Notes: generated by a model not told the origin, from the letters alone. A stretch of 64,000 bases of DNA from Cryptomeria japonica (GCF_030272615.1 NC_081412.1:21656432-21720431), one strand, 5' to 3'. Counted from the first letter of the stretch, positions 16,063 through 28,032 are shown. Made by a program: numbers and translations.

Positions 16063-17253
16063 ATGCCTGTTACTCGATCTCAAGGGGACAAGCAAAGCGA
16101 GGCACACGCAGAATCAAGTATGAATCAAAGATTATCAAATCCTTTTGAGGTTCCACCTGTAGAAGAACCTGAAATTACTGAAGCACTTCTTCGAGAATGC
16201 CAAGAAAACCCTTCATTCCAAAAACTTGTAGAAAAACTCATGGAAAATGACAAAGAAAAATATCTGTTGATGCTTACAAGCAAAGGCGTTAAACTTCCCG
16301 AAGATTTCGACGCAAACGTTTTTCAAACCGGATCTCGACAATATGCCTATCAAGAACAACACAGAGAAGAAGAAACTCACATACCTGAACAACATATTCC
16401 AGAACAACACATTCTAGAACAACACATACCAGAAATGAGTATACCTGAGCTAGAAACACCAGAGCAACATATACCATTTACCACACCTTTTCAGCTGAGA
16501 ACCAATACAAGGCAAGAACTCTTTCCCCGGCCAGATAATGCGCCTTTAGTTGCTCTTACTCAACAAATGCAAATGTTGCAAAGGCAAATACAGGATATGC
16601 AACAAGGGACAACAGTGCGGTACTCTTTAAATGAAATCTGTCCTTATCCATTTGAAAGAAGCTTGAACATGGTGCCTTTTCCTCCAAACTCAGACGTTCC
16701 CAAATTTGATAAATATGATGGGAAAAGTGATCCCCGAGATCATGTTCGGGAATTTTGCACACTGAGCTTTGAATTTGCTCATGATGACACCTATTTAATG
16801 AGGTTATTCCCCAGAAGCTTGGGAGGGCAAACCATGGAATGGTTATCGAAAATTTCGCCACTTGTCAGATCATTTGATGAGTTGGTTAACAAATTCATAA
16901 CCCACTATTCCTACAACATCCAACATGCCATAACCATGCTAGATGTTTGCAACACCAAACAAAAGAATAACGAAACATTCATGGTATTCCTTCAGCGCTG
17001 GCGACGCATGGTATCCAGATATCCTCGAGATATTCTCGAAAAGGAGAAAATGGAAATCTTCATCGATAACTTGAATGGCGAAATGAGTTACAGACTAAAA
17101 CTTCAATGCATACTATCTTTCGCTAAATTGATTGAAAATGGCATTCAAGTAGAAGAAGCATGTGTCAAAAAGGGAACACTCAAATTCTACAAGGAAGGAA
17201 CAAACTCATCAAACTACAATAATCAGAACAACACCAATCTTGACACATCTTGA
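16063..17253 (+). pseudogene. gag capsid protein region (gypsy)
   Basis: The start is taken at ATG 16063 (MPVTRSQGDK), just after the upstream ORF stop; the frame is open 33 bases further upstream. The N-terminal part holds a short repeated EQHIPEQHI motif (about 16380-16470), then a Gln-rich helix. The retrotransposon gag domain lies at about residues 215-365 and includes the typical TMEWLSKI and FMVFLQRWR segments. The reading frame stops at TGA 17251, with a second TGA at 17263. The same frame then continues without a shift into the zinc-binding and protease region, so gag and pol were ancestrally one polyprotein. The two TGA codons look like CGA to TGA changes. It would form the virus-like particle shell. 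Confidence 0.88.
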
Positions 17254-19563
17254 TTTTGGACTTGAAACAAAAACGAAGGCAACAATGAAACACATGATCC
17301 CAAATCTAAACAACCAGTGCTTGCATTATCTAGAAATCCTCAAAACACGAAACATCCTAAAAATGCTAATCCAAATGCTAACACATATACACCAAACACT
17401 GATCAAGGACAATTCAACACAAACAACACCAATGATACTCAAAGCAAAAACATGAATCCAGGACCTAACAACAATCCACGCAACAACACAAACAATTTCC
17501 AAAAGCATATCTTCACACCACTAGGACAATCACTAGAATCCGCATTCAGAGAACTTTTGGCAAACAAGATTCTTTCTTTACCTCCAATCAACAACTATGA
17601 ACCCCCAATCAAACCACCTTGGTGGAATGATTCGCACTATTGTGATTTCCATCGCAATAGGGGTCATAGAACAAACGAGTGCATGAGATTGAAACACATA
17701 GTGCAGGACATGATTGATCGAGGTGACTTAACGGTCGATGGTCTCAAAACAAATGGTGATCACGGAGCCTTTAAAAATCCTCTCCTGAATTACAACAAAG
17801 ATGGAGCATCAACTTCAGATGATACACGCGGAGCTCGTATTAATCACATCTACAACAACACAATCAATCACATATCAGCTAAAGATCATCAAGTCAATGT
17901 CATCACCATTCGAGATCGGCCTGATCATGAATCTGTCAATGTCACAACCCGAACTCAGAAATATGTCTTGAAAGGACATACTACACCCACACCAAAAATC
18001 CAATATGACTTGGTTAGCCAACTATGCAAAACTCCAGCTCAAATATCTATCCTGGAATTATTGAAACTATCACCAAGGCACAAAGACATATTAGAGCAAG
18101 CGCTATTGGAAACCAATGTACCTCAAAATCTGGATACAAACAGATTTCAAGCCATGGTTGCCCATATGACTGAACCTCATAACCTCACCTTCTCAGAGCA
18201 TGGCGATGCTTCCTTGATCCATCCACATAATACTCCTCTCCATATCGAAGTCATTGTTTGCAAACACCGAGTCAAAAGAGTCCTAATAGATGGAGGAGTC
18301 GGCCTTAATATATGTACTTTAAAGCTTATCCGTGCATTAGGCTTCTCCGAAGAATCTATTGATCCCTGCAAGAAGATTACCATAAAGGCATATGATGATG
18401 AGGAAAGGTCCTCTAAAGGAACAGTGATATTACCTATTCAAGTAGGCCCAGTACAAAAGAATACTATCTGTCAAGTCTTAGACATAGATCTAACCTACAA
18501 TATTTTGTTAGGACGACCCTGGATACATGAAATGCAAGCAGTACCTTCTACGTATCATCAGTGTGTCAAGTTCCCTTATGATGGACAAGAAATCTCCATA
18601 TCAGCTGATCACAATCCATTTCAACATTGCAACGCAATGGGGGCAGCCCAAGACAGTTTGGTTCCTCATAATAGAGAAAAGCAGCGATCCTTAACATCAG
18701 ATCTACAAACAGCAAAGCCCAACTCCTTATGGGGAGACTTCAAGCAGAAAATGCAAATCAAAGACCAAGGCATGGGAGAATATTCTCTGGAACCTTTATG
18801 TTTGGCAAAATTACCAACCTCACCTAGATCGCATGGTTTGCCTACTACATCAACACAACTGGCTACTCAGCCCATCACCAAATTTGATGGTACTTTCATC
18901 CAACTGGGCACTCTAGCACATGAATCAGAAGATAAAGATGTTCTTAGCTGGTTATATAAAGATGAAGAAGACGATCATAGAGCATCCGCTCTGGACATTG
19001 TTCTACCAACACATCTGTATGGAAAAGGCTACTTAATCATGAAGCAAATGGGATATGGTGGTAAAGGACCTATTGGCAAATGCAAAGAAGGAGTCACTAA
19101 ACCTATAGATATTCCTTCACAATCTAGCAGAAACAAAGCAGGATTGGGTTCTAAACTCATGTTCCTATTGAAACAGTCGCCACACCTACCTACCAAACCT
19201 CAATGGAAAGTAAAGACGAAGTACAAAGAAGAATCCTGGCAGGAAGCATTCTTTGAATCAGCAGAAACAATTCGCAAGGCATGGGAACATCAAGATCAGA
19301 AGTTGCATCAGGAAAAGCTTCTAAGTCATAAGAAGGCCCTATCTGCAGCAGTAGCTCATATTCAGACACCAATGTCTCAAAAACAAATCATATCATCTCC
19401 AGATACCGTTATTCCTCCCCGAGGAAGTACCGTTTATGAACAAATCCAGCAAGTAGAGGACGAATCTGACACAGAATCAACAAAGACCATCAAAATGGTA
19501 TCCATCATCAAAGATTTGTTTTCACCATACAACATACCAGTTTACAGCACAGATAGAATCTAG
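17254..19563 (+). pseudogene. gag C-terminus, protease and G-patch-like segment (gypsy)
   Basis: Continues the gag frame after two TGA codons. An Asn/Thr-rich linker is followed by a Cys/His cluster, CDFHRNRGHRTNEC (about 17640-17680), in the place of the nucleocapsid zinc knuckle. The aspartic protease region has VLIDGGVGLNICTLKL (about 18282) and later ILLGRPWIHEMQAVPST; the catalytic Asp is present but followed by GG rather than S/T-G, as seen in some plant gypsy proteases. Near 19040-19140 a Gly-rich segment, MGYGGKGPIGKCKEG, looks like a G-patch, a nucleic-acid-binding motif known in Tat-lineage pol. It ends in TAG at 19561, probably an old CAG codon. Confidence 0.85.
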
Positions 19564-21156
19564 GATGATGCCTATGAGACGGATTCCAATGAATATGAAT
19601 GGGGTACCTGCTCCAATGCTACTACAGATATCCCTGATGATACTGATTCTATATCTCTTTCTCAAGAAGAACATAATGCAGAAGATAGACCTCTTGAATT
19701 TGGACCGCAGAATATCTATGACGCCGAGGAAAGCAAACAGGAACATTATGAGCAAGTATATGTAGAGGATAATACCATCGAAGACCTCGACAAAATCCTG
19801 AACTTCTTTAAAACCAAGAACAATCACGATGAAAACTCTGTCCTAACACTCACAGTAGCCGAACTTAATCCACCTAATGATTCCTTACCACTTGTCTTTC
19901 CTGACCTCATCGACTGGGACGAACCTGAAATCCATGATATACCAATTTTCCCAAACGATGAATCTATTATCCATTACCTATGTACCGTAAATCCAGAAAC
20001 AGGCTCTACCAGTGAACAAAATCACGATGTCTACAAACCAGGGAGTGCCAAGTCTCTCAGTCGCAAAAATGACCCAAATAAAGGATCTAATGTTGAAAAC
20101 CAGTCAATGGCAGCTCTAGATCACAAAAAAGTAAAAATAAAGGATGCATCTGAAGGTGAAAACCTTTTTAAGGCACCTAACGATGGGAGACTTGACACTC
20201 GTCTTGAGAACTTTCATGAGCGATCACCCATATTGATTGAGCCCACTCAATCAATCAACATGGGTACCACAGAAGCAACCAGAAACATACACCTTGCAGA
20301 ATCTCTAACAGAGGCAGAAAGATCAGCGTTCATCATTTTCTTCAAAGAACAGCAAATTAACTTTGCTTGGTCCTATGCGGATATGCCTGGAGTGGATCCA
20401 CACTTAATCATGCATCACTTGTCCATCTCTATAGGAGTTAAACCAGTAAAGCAAAAGCTACGAAAGATGAATCCACAGGTGGCACTTATGGTCAAAACTG
20501 AACTAAAGAAATTATTAGACGTCGGATTCATTCGACCCATTGACTATGCAGAATGGATTTCCAACATCGTTCCAATATCAAAACCAGATGGTAGTATCAG
20601 AATTTGCACTGACTTCAGGGACGTCAACAAAGCTTGTCCCAAAGACGACTTTCCCCTACCCAGTATCGACATCATTGTATATCTCACAGCAGGCCATGCA
20701 ATGCTCTCACTAATGGACGGTTTCTCAGGCTATAACCAAATTAAAATAGCCCCAGAAGATCAAGATAAAACCGCGTTCACCTGTCCTTGGGGAACGTACT
20801 GTTGGAATGTTATGCCTTTTGGCTTAAAGAATGCAGGGGCCACTTATCAAAGAGCAATGACCACAATATTCCATGACAAGATGCACACATTTATGGAAGA
20901 CTATGTGGATGACTTACTAGCTAAATCCTTCACCAGAGCAGAACATCTTGGTATCCTAACAAAAATCTTTGATCGATTGGAGAAATTCCAAGTCAGGCTT
21001 AACCCTAAGAAATGTGTCTTCGGGGTTACATCAGGCAAGTTACTAGGCTACATAGTCTCAGCTAAAGGTATTGAAGTAGATCCAGCAAAGGTACAAGCCA
21101 TTATGGACATGCCACCACCAAAGAATATCAGTCAACTTAGATCTCTACAAGGATGA
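19564..21156 (+). pseudogene. Reverse transcriptase region (gypsy)
   Basis: Same frame as gag and protease. An acidic linker (19564-20100) leads into RT. Recognisable RT blocks are KQKLRKMNPQ, SKPDGSIRICTDFRDVNKAC, LMDGFSGYNQI (catalytic Asp, motif A), VMPFGLKNAGATYQRAM, and the catalytic YVDDLL (motif C, about 20900). All three catalytic Asp residues are present. TGA 21154 interrupts it at LRSLQG, just before the connection to RNase H, in a position where plant gypsy proteins have a basic residue; this fits CGA to TGA. It copies the element RNA into cDNA. Confidence 0.93.
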
Positions 21157-22170
21157 CTTCAATCAATCAGGCGATTCATCGCTCAGCTAGCAGATAAAAG
21201 TCTCCCATTTAACCATTTACTACACAAAAATGTACCATTCAAATGGGAGGCCAAGTGTGCAGAATCTTTTTACCAAATCAAACAGTACCTGATGAATCCA
21301 CCAGTTTTGGTACCACCAGTTGCAGGAAAGCCTCTTATCTTATATATCTCAACAACAGATATATCGTTGGGGGCACTATTGGCACAAGAAGATCAACAAG
21401 GAAAGGAACGCGCCATATATTATATCAGTAGGACATTGAATGGCTATGAACTCAACTATACATTCATTGAAAAGGCTTGCCTAACAGTGGTCTTCGCATC
21501 TCAAAAGTTCCGACATTATATGCTAGCACACACCATCAAGTTAATCGAAAAAATTGATCCTCTCAAATATCTACTCGGCAAGGCAGCTCTTACAGGCCGA
21601 TTGGCTAAATGGGTCATGATTCTCAGTGAATTTGACATCCAATACATAGAAAGACGAGCCATCAAAGGACAAGCAATTGCAGATCAGTTGGCCGAAGCAC
21701 CGTTACCAGGAAAACACACCATGGAGATTGAATTTCCAAACAGGGACGTTCTTGCTCTTTCTACTAAACAATGGACTCTCTACTTTGATGGATCTTATAC
21801 ACAACATGGTTCAGGGGCTGGCATTTTGTTCATCACTCCTGAAGGACACACTATACCAAGATCATATAGGCTCATGTTTCCGTGCACAAATAATGTGGCT
21901 GAATATGAGGCACTGGTCATAGGCATCAAAATGGCCATAGAATGGAAAATCACAGAGTTAAAGGTCTATGGAGACTCACAACTAGTCGTCCATCAAATCA
22001 ACAATGACTATCAGACAAAGGATGACAAGCTACTACCCTACAAGCGCATGTTGGATGACTTCAAACAGTATTTTGTACACATCACCTTCGAGCAAATACC
22101 AAGGTTGAACAACAAAGCAGCCGATGCAATGGCTACTATCGCTTCATTACTGCAAATTCCAGAGCAATAG
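21157..22170 (+). pseudogene. Dual RNase H region (gypsy)
   Basis: Two RNase H modules in tandem. The first, about 21320-21560, has the Ty3-type LYISTTDISLGALLAQ and YTFIEKACL blocks. The second begins at TLYFDGSYTQHGSGAG (about 21778) and has NNVAEYEAL, VYGDSQLVV and NNKAADAMA, which supply the D-E-D-D set of an archaeal-type RNase H. This second domain is the hallmark of the Tat lineage in plants. It is closed by TAG 22168 in frame with the integrase that follows. It removes RNA from the RNA:DNA hybrid during reverse transcription. Confidence 0.9.
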
Positions 22171-23522
22171 AGTCGTTATGAGTTCCTGGTAGAGCAACTG
22201 TTCTCCCCTACCTATGACCACTCTGAATCCCAGGTTATCTATGCCTTGACTGGTTCAGATTCTCCATTATATGGACCCATATATGACTACCTCAAGCATA
22301 ATATCTTACCCATTGACCAATCCCGTAACCAAAAACGTAACTTTATCCGACAAGCTACCCGTTACACCCTTACTGCTGATACTTTGTATCGTCGAGGTCT
22401 TGATGGTACTCTTCTTCGTTGCCTTGATTGTAATGATTCCGATTCTGCTTTACAAGAGCTTCACGAAGGTATTTGCGGCACACATTCAAGTGGCACTACT
22501 CTTGCTAAAAAGCTTCTAAGGATGGGATACTACTGGCCTACAATGGAAAAAGACTCATATCACTTCGCCAAGAAATGTCCTAAATGCCAAATCCATGGTA
22601 ATCTCATACATGCACCAGCACAGGAACTGCAGCCCTTTACAACATCATGGCCCTTTTGTCAGTGGGGACTAGACTTGGTTGGCAAAATTCATCCGTCATC
22701 TTCAAATGGACACAAGTTCATTATAACTACAATAGAGTACTTTACCAAATGGATAGAAGCAGTTCCCATGACCACAGTAACCGGGAAACAAATTGCCTCT
22801 TTTATCCTAAATTATATGATCTGCAGATATGGTATTCCAAGTTCAATCATTACAGATAATGGACAACCTTTCAAGAATCAAGATGTCCAAGAACTATGTG
22901 AAAAATTCAGAATCCAACATAGGTTCTCTACACCATATTACCCACAGGGAAATGGTCAAGCGGAAGCATCTAACAAAACAATACTGAAAATCCTCAAGAA
23001 AACAGTGAATGATGCAGACAAAGATTGGCATGTACAACTCAATCCAGCACTTTGGGCATACAGGACCAGCATCCGCACACCTACAAGAGCAACACCATAT
23101 TCATTGGTATATGGATCAGAGGCTATTTTACCCCTGGAGGTAGAAATTCCATCTCTCAGAGTCTCTTTGAAAGGCTTAATCCCAGATGAAGAGTATCGCG
23201 TTAACCGACTGCAAGAACTTGAACTATTAGATGAAAGACGCCAACATGCTTATACTCATCTCAAAGCATATCAGTAGCACATGTGCAGGAGCTACAATCA
23301 TAAAGTCATCCCCCACAACTTCAAGGTTGGTGACTTAGTCCTTAAAGAAAATCCAAGAAATCAACAAGATAGAGAAAAGAAAGGGAAATTTGAGCCTAAC
23401 TGGTTGGGTCCCTATGTTATCATATCATTTTATGATCAGGTGCCTATCAGCTAACAAATTCTGAAGGAGATATGCTCGATGAACCAACTAACAGCATCCA
23501 TCTGAAAAGGTACTATACTTAA
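22171..23522 (+). pseudogene. Integrase region and pol C-terminus (gypsy)
   Basis: The zinc-binding HHCC motif reads HEGICGTHSS, then CPKCQ (about 22460-22590). The catalytic core has GLDLVG, ITDNGQPF and NGQAEASNK, giving the D, D and E residues, and TRATPYSLVYG closes the core. A TAG (23275) replaces a probable Gln codon. The C-terminal WLGPYVI block (GPY/F-like) follows. A one-base indel near 23445 moves the reading frame; in the shifted frame the expected ending AYQLTNSEG to LKRYYT runs to TAA 23520-23522. I see no chromodomain, which fits a non-chromovirus. It would insert the cDNA into the host genome. Confidence 0.9.
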
Positions 23523-24913
23523 GTGGCCTAGTGCACGGAAAAAGCCAAAATAAGCAAAAAAATCAAAATATCCAGAAAAAGCAAAAACAGAGAGTACAAA
23601 TAAAAACAAATGGTGAAAACCTGGTAAACAGGCGCTCTTGTGAAAGAACAGCTCCTCCATCTATATTCATACCATTTTATCCATACAAACACTATCGGCC
23701 TTCGCCCGACACTTAGCAAATATCCATTCAGGACATACTTAGCGTGGTCACTATCCTGATTTGTCTATATATATCCTCTTACCACTAATCCACCATGGCT
23801 TGGAATCACTGTATATATTCACATCAAGAGGCACACTCAGCTAGGGGCATGTAAATCGTATCAATATTGCAAACATTCAAAACGTCAAGACTAGATGCAA
23901 AACTCAAAAACAAGACATCCTACAAACCACAAAAACCAAAAAACTACGCTTCATAGCCAAACAAAAACAAAACAAATCACAAAAATACCAAGGATGGATG
24001 ATTTTTTGAAGTACTGAATGTTGCACTATAGCATAAAATTTTAGCTAGTTTTGCATTTTGAACTTTTTGAATTATTGGATTCTCTTTCTTGTCTCACTAA
24101 ATGCTTCATAGCTAGAGTCAAGAGGAACTTCCAATATTTTCTTAGTCTTCTGTCTGGGAGGAGATCACTTGTACTGTGTGAACACATGCCTCGAGACGTG
24201 ATACATCGAATATCACTGAAGGCCTGATTCCAATTCACGCATACAAATGATCAAATCTTTTCTGTTTACGCAATACGCACTCAGGTCATCCTGGTTCAAT
24301 TATACCTTGACGCTTGTGCTATCTTGCAAAATCAAATATCATGTAAATTTTTCTCAGGTCATTATGGTTCAATTATACCATTATGCTTGTATAAATTTTC
24401 AACATATCCTAAAACAAATCAATGCTCAATGATGATATCTACGAAGAAAGCAAACATATGGTTCTATCGGATGGCAAATACAGAATGAGGGATGCCCCAA
24501 AAACAATTAGTTGCATATCATTTTTCAATTAGTTGCATATCATTTTACCAGTAGTTACATATTATTTACGCATGTTTGCATATCATTTAACATCATTGCA
24601 TATCATTTTAACATCATTTACATATCAAGATACATTTAGCTGCATATTAACACATACATCTCATTTTCAAGATACATCTCACAGCATATAAAAGCATACA
24701 TCCTGCATCATACATTACATCATATATTTAAGCATTGCATCATCACATAAAATAACCCACAAAACATGCATCCATATAAACACATCACATGATCAAAAAT
24801 GGTGTCGTATATATATATCTCAAAAATGATCAAAATCTACAAAATGTGTCCAAACACTGTGTCCAGTACAAAGAATAACAAATGCTCAAAAAATACAACG
24901 GAGACCATGTCTC
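23523..24913. other. Gypsy internal spacer between pol and the antisense gene
   Basis: About 1.4 kb without a supported gene. Sense-strand A-rich sequence holds short frames that look like chance. It contains an irregular array of TTGCATATCATTTT-like units at about 24507-24740. It would be the 3' flank of the antisense gene, where its polyadenylation signal should lie; I did not identify one. Confidence 0.5.
24507..24740 (+). repeat. TTGCATATCATTTT short repeat array
   Basis: About eight imperfect copies of TTGCATATCATTTT spaced 20-30 bp, fading into CATACATC-type repeats to the right. Sits immediately downstream of the antisense PMD gene's stop. Confidence 0.6.
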
Positions 24914-26969
24914 TCAAGTATGACTATCCCCTGACGGAGATGGTCTCGCTCTTGATGCACCCGCCCTTGGATCTCCAGGAGGGTCCTGTCTCGATGGCCC
25001 CGTCACACCTCGACTCTCAGATCGTGACCCAGTGGCTCGAGATCGGCTAGATCTCGACTGAACAAAACTCTCAACTCGTCAATCCCTGAGTACGGCAGCC
25101 TCATAATGCCGCCTATAATACTCTGCCTCCTGCACTCTCAGCACCAACTCTCTAAGGGTGTCTCTCATCAGACCACCCGTCGCCGCTCTCTGCATGCTCG
25201 CCACCACCTCCTCCGCTCGCCCCCTCCGCTCTATCTCGGTATCTCTCTCAGTAGTCAACTGAGAAATCTGCCGCTGATAGGTCAAAATCTGTGCCTGCAG
25301 CTGCTGCACAGTAATCTGCAAGGTCTATATCTGCGCATCCTCCATATGACCTGGAACTCGCACTCGCAACGGTACCTGTGCTGGCGGAACCCCTCCCACT
25401 CGGCCTGTCCTCAGTACTGGAGGCGGGAGTACATCTGTCCTCCTCCTCTGTGTTGGTCGACTAGGCTCCTCCTCACCACCCACTGCAGCTAGCACCTCCC
25501 CCACTGTCCCCTCTCTACCAGCTCCGATAGCCAATCCACCTCTTCCCCTCTCTATCCTCCCCTGTCTCACTGCTCTCTCCACACCTCTCTCTCCCCGCTC
25601 CCTCTACCTCCTCTCCCTCGTCCTCCTCCTCCTTCCTCCCCATCATCTCCATCATCTCCCCCATCTCCCTCCTCCTCATCTGAGTCAAATGCTGGCCTCA
25701 TCTCCTCAGGATCAGATATCCTGGCCACCGCTCGCGCTGCAAACAATCGAGCAAACTCATCTGTCATGCCCGCATCCTGAATCTCTGGGGCATAGTCCCA
25801 GATCTGCCCAGCCAACCCCACAAACTCCTCCACCACCACAGCACTATCAATAGTCGGCCCCCAATCGGCCACATCCTGCTGCCGCCGTGCATATAAGCAC
25901 GCTCCCTGAGGAATACCCTGCTGGCGCCCGAACTGCCTCAAAACTTGGGTCACCACAAACCACTCAATCACGAACGGGGTCCTCCCAATCAAGTATCTGG
26001 TCATGAAAACAAAAGGCATCTCCAGCCCATCCTCTGCCCATACCTCACATTCTATATACGGTCGCCAGGTGACCGTATCTATGTCATCAAAAACCCTCCT
26101 CCAATGCTCTAGTTTGCCCAGCTTACGCTGGACAACTAGACCTCAGTATCCATAGGCATATGCTGCACCTACGGGCCTGTCCCTGTCTGCTAGTGGCCTT
26201 GCTGTTGGAATGTGCTCCCAGCACCATACCTGTAATAATGTCATGCCAGCTGACAAACTGTTGTAATCAAGGTATACTACCTCATGCAGACTCCTGTATA
26301 AATGAGCCAGCATAGCTGACCCCCATGCAAACCTCCTGCCCTGAGTGACCATCTCCTCCAACACTAACCCCCATCCCACCGAGAATCCCTTTAACCTGCA
26401 ATCAGGACAAAGGAATCCACCAATAAACCCTGCTAGAACGGATGGTAGTGGTGCATAGTCCAGGTCCAAAAACTCCTGCCATGGGATCTCATAACCACAG
26501 ACAATATCATCCTGGAATATGCAGCGCAGTGCCTCTGTGCCACCCTCCTCTGACTGCTCATAGGGTAGTAGTGCCCCTACTACAGGGATGCGTAGAATCC
26601 GGTAACAGTCCTCAGGAGTGACTGTCATCTCTCCCGTGGCAAAATGGAAGGTGTTCGTATCACTGTACCACCTCTCTGTCAAAGCTGTCAAAAGCCCCCG
26701 GTTCACAGTGAACCGAGGCATATCCAGGAGAGAAGTCAATCCACATCTCTCGATAATGTCCAGATCTGCCTACGACAACCGCGGTATCAATGTCCACGGT
26801 CTAGGAAATCTCTCCCTCGACTGTACCACGCCCAATCGCTCCTGTCAACAAACAAAACAAATCCAATATCAGTTTCCACATCAAAACAAAGATATCAAAA
26901 TCAAACTTACATCAACAAAATGAAACAATTTGCTCATCTACATCAAAGTTCAAAATCCTATCATTTCAT

Positions 26970-27140
26970 ATCAACTTGTAACACAACTCAAGTTCTCAAA
27001 AACCATATCAAAACTTGTAACACAACTCAAGTCTCCACAATCACATAAACTTGTAAAACAACTCAAGTTTCCCACCCATATCAGCTTGTAAAACAACTCA
27101 AGTTTCCAACCCATATCGGCTTGTAACACAACTCAGGCTT
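26970..27140 (+). repeat. CTTGTAA(C/A)ACAACTCAAG tandem repeat
   Basis: Five to six imperfect copies, each about 30-43 bp including a variable spacer, on the plus strand. Each unit contains the near-palindrome CTTG...CAAG. It lies in the intron of the antisense PMD gene near its acceptor. Confidence 0.75.
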
Positions 27141-27339
27141 CACACACATTGAACTTGACACAGAACACGCAAATAAATCATATTCTGATCAACACAACAC
27201 ATTTGATATCTATACATAACTTGGAAAATCACAAATCAAAGCAAGTTATACAAACATTCATATTGGATAAATCCATCACATCACGACAGGAAAAGCACAA
27301 CAAATTTTCAAATCGGCCCATCCTGCAAATTTTTTTCAG

Positions 27340-27800
27340 ATGCGCTAAAATAGTTATTCAAATGCGCTAAAAACCTCCCACGCGCTAGGCTGCTTTTCCT
27401 ACGCGCTAATCTATTTGTCCTATGTGCTAGACTGACTCTACGCGCTAATCTTTTCCCCCCATGCGCTACCTAACCCACCCCCTGCGCTAGACTCTGCCTA
27501 CGCGCTAATCTACACCTCCTAGGTGCTACCCATTTGGCCCTATGCGCTAGGTTAGTCCTATGCGCTAAACCCCCTTACCTATGCGAACCCCTGCAACCCC
27601 TATGCTCTAGGTCACCCCTACGCGCTAACCTGCTAAATGGACGCACTACCCGACACTTTCTATGCGCTATTATACATGCACGCGCTAACCTAATAATTTT
27701 ATGTGCTAGCCTATCTTTTTCGGACGCGACCCCTAAATTTGAAATCGATGCGCTACTTCAAACTTCATATGCGCTACTCTAGACCCTAGACGCGCTAAAA
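27340..27800 (-). repeat. TAGCGC(A/G)T motif array, inverted block 3
   Basis: About 23 copies of ATGCGCTA or ACGCGCTA on the plus strand, which is TAGCGCAT/TAGCGCGT read on the minus strand. It is the same motif as the gag leader arrays but in the opposite orientation. Spacing is about 20 bp. It lies inside intron 1 of the antisense gene and about 580 bp from the 3' LTR. Confidence 0.88.
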
Positions 27801-28032
27801 CGTCAAAACAGAACTTTGAAAATCAAAAAACGCCTAAAAACGACAAAATAAAAAGTCAAAAAGGGGTCAAAAACGTTGACTTACTGGTGGTCCACGCGAT
27901 GTAGGTCTCCGGTACCTCCGAACGCGCTCAAATCAGTGTCTATGATAAGGAATAGGCATTTTCTCTCCAGAGCAAATTCTCTTTCTCCAAAGTCAACAAA
28001 GCACAAATGAACCTAAATCAAGCCCTTTTCCC

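Larger units (their letters stand above)
26842..27884 (-). other. Intron 1 of the antisense PMD gene
   Basis: The donor is CCA/GTAAGT at 27884 and the acceptor TTGACAG/GAG at 26842. Splicing joins the ATG exon in frame to the PMD exon, which supports the model. The intron holds two repeat arrays: a GCGCTA block (27340-27800) and a CTTGTAACACAACTCAAG block (26970-27140). Confidence 0.7.
24914..27959 (-). pseudogene. Antisense plant mobile domain (PMD) gene inside the gypsy element
   Basis: Opposite strand to gag-pol. Exon 1 runs from ATG 27959 to 27885 (25 codons), the intron is 27884-26842 (GTAAGT ... ACAG), and exon 2 runs from 26841 down to TGA 24914. Exon 2 keeps the same frame and encodes a PMD core: FPRPWTLIPRLS, ADLDIIERCGL, LLTALTERWYSDTNTFHF, MTVTPEDCYRILRIPVVG, LLQVWCWEHIP and VLRQFGRQQGIP. 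All are characteristic of PMD/MAIN-like proteins. An acidic tract (DSDEEEGDGGDDGDDGEE), a Gly/Arg-rich stretch, a coiled coil (25321-25079) and a Ser/Arg-rich tail follow. Breaks: TGA 27935-27933, TAG 26772-26770, TGA 26145-26143, a frameshift near 25.57-25.60 kb, TAG 25327-25325 and TGA 25081-25079. PMD proteins in plants include MAIN and MAIL1, linked to silencing and genome stability, and PMD genes are known within transposons. The role here is unknown. Confidence 0.85.

Noticed and set aside
17162-17455. 97-codon plus-strand frame overlapping gag end
   Set aside because: The protein-like signal (gag linker continuing to the zinc cluster) is in the other frame, across two TGA codons.
25106-25492. 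128-codon plus-strand frame
   Set aside because: It is the complement of the antisense PMD gene tail; the minus-strand frames form a coherent protein.
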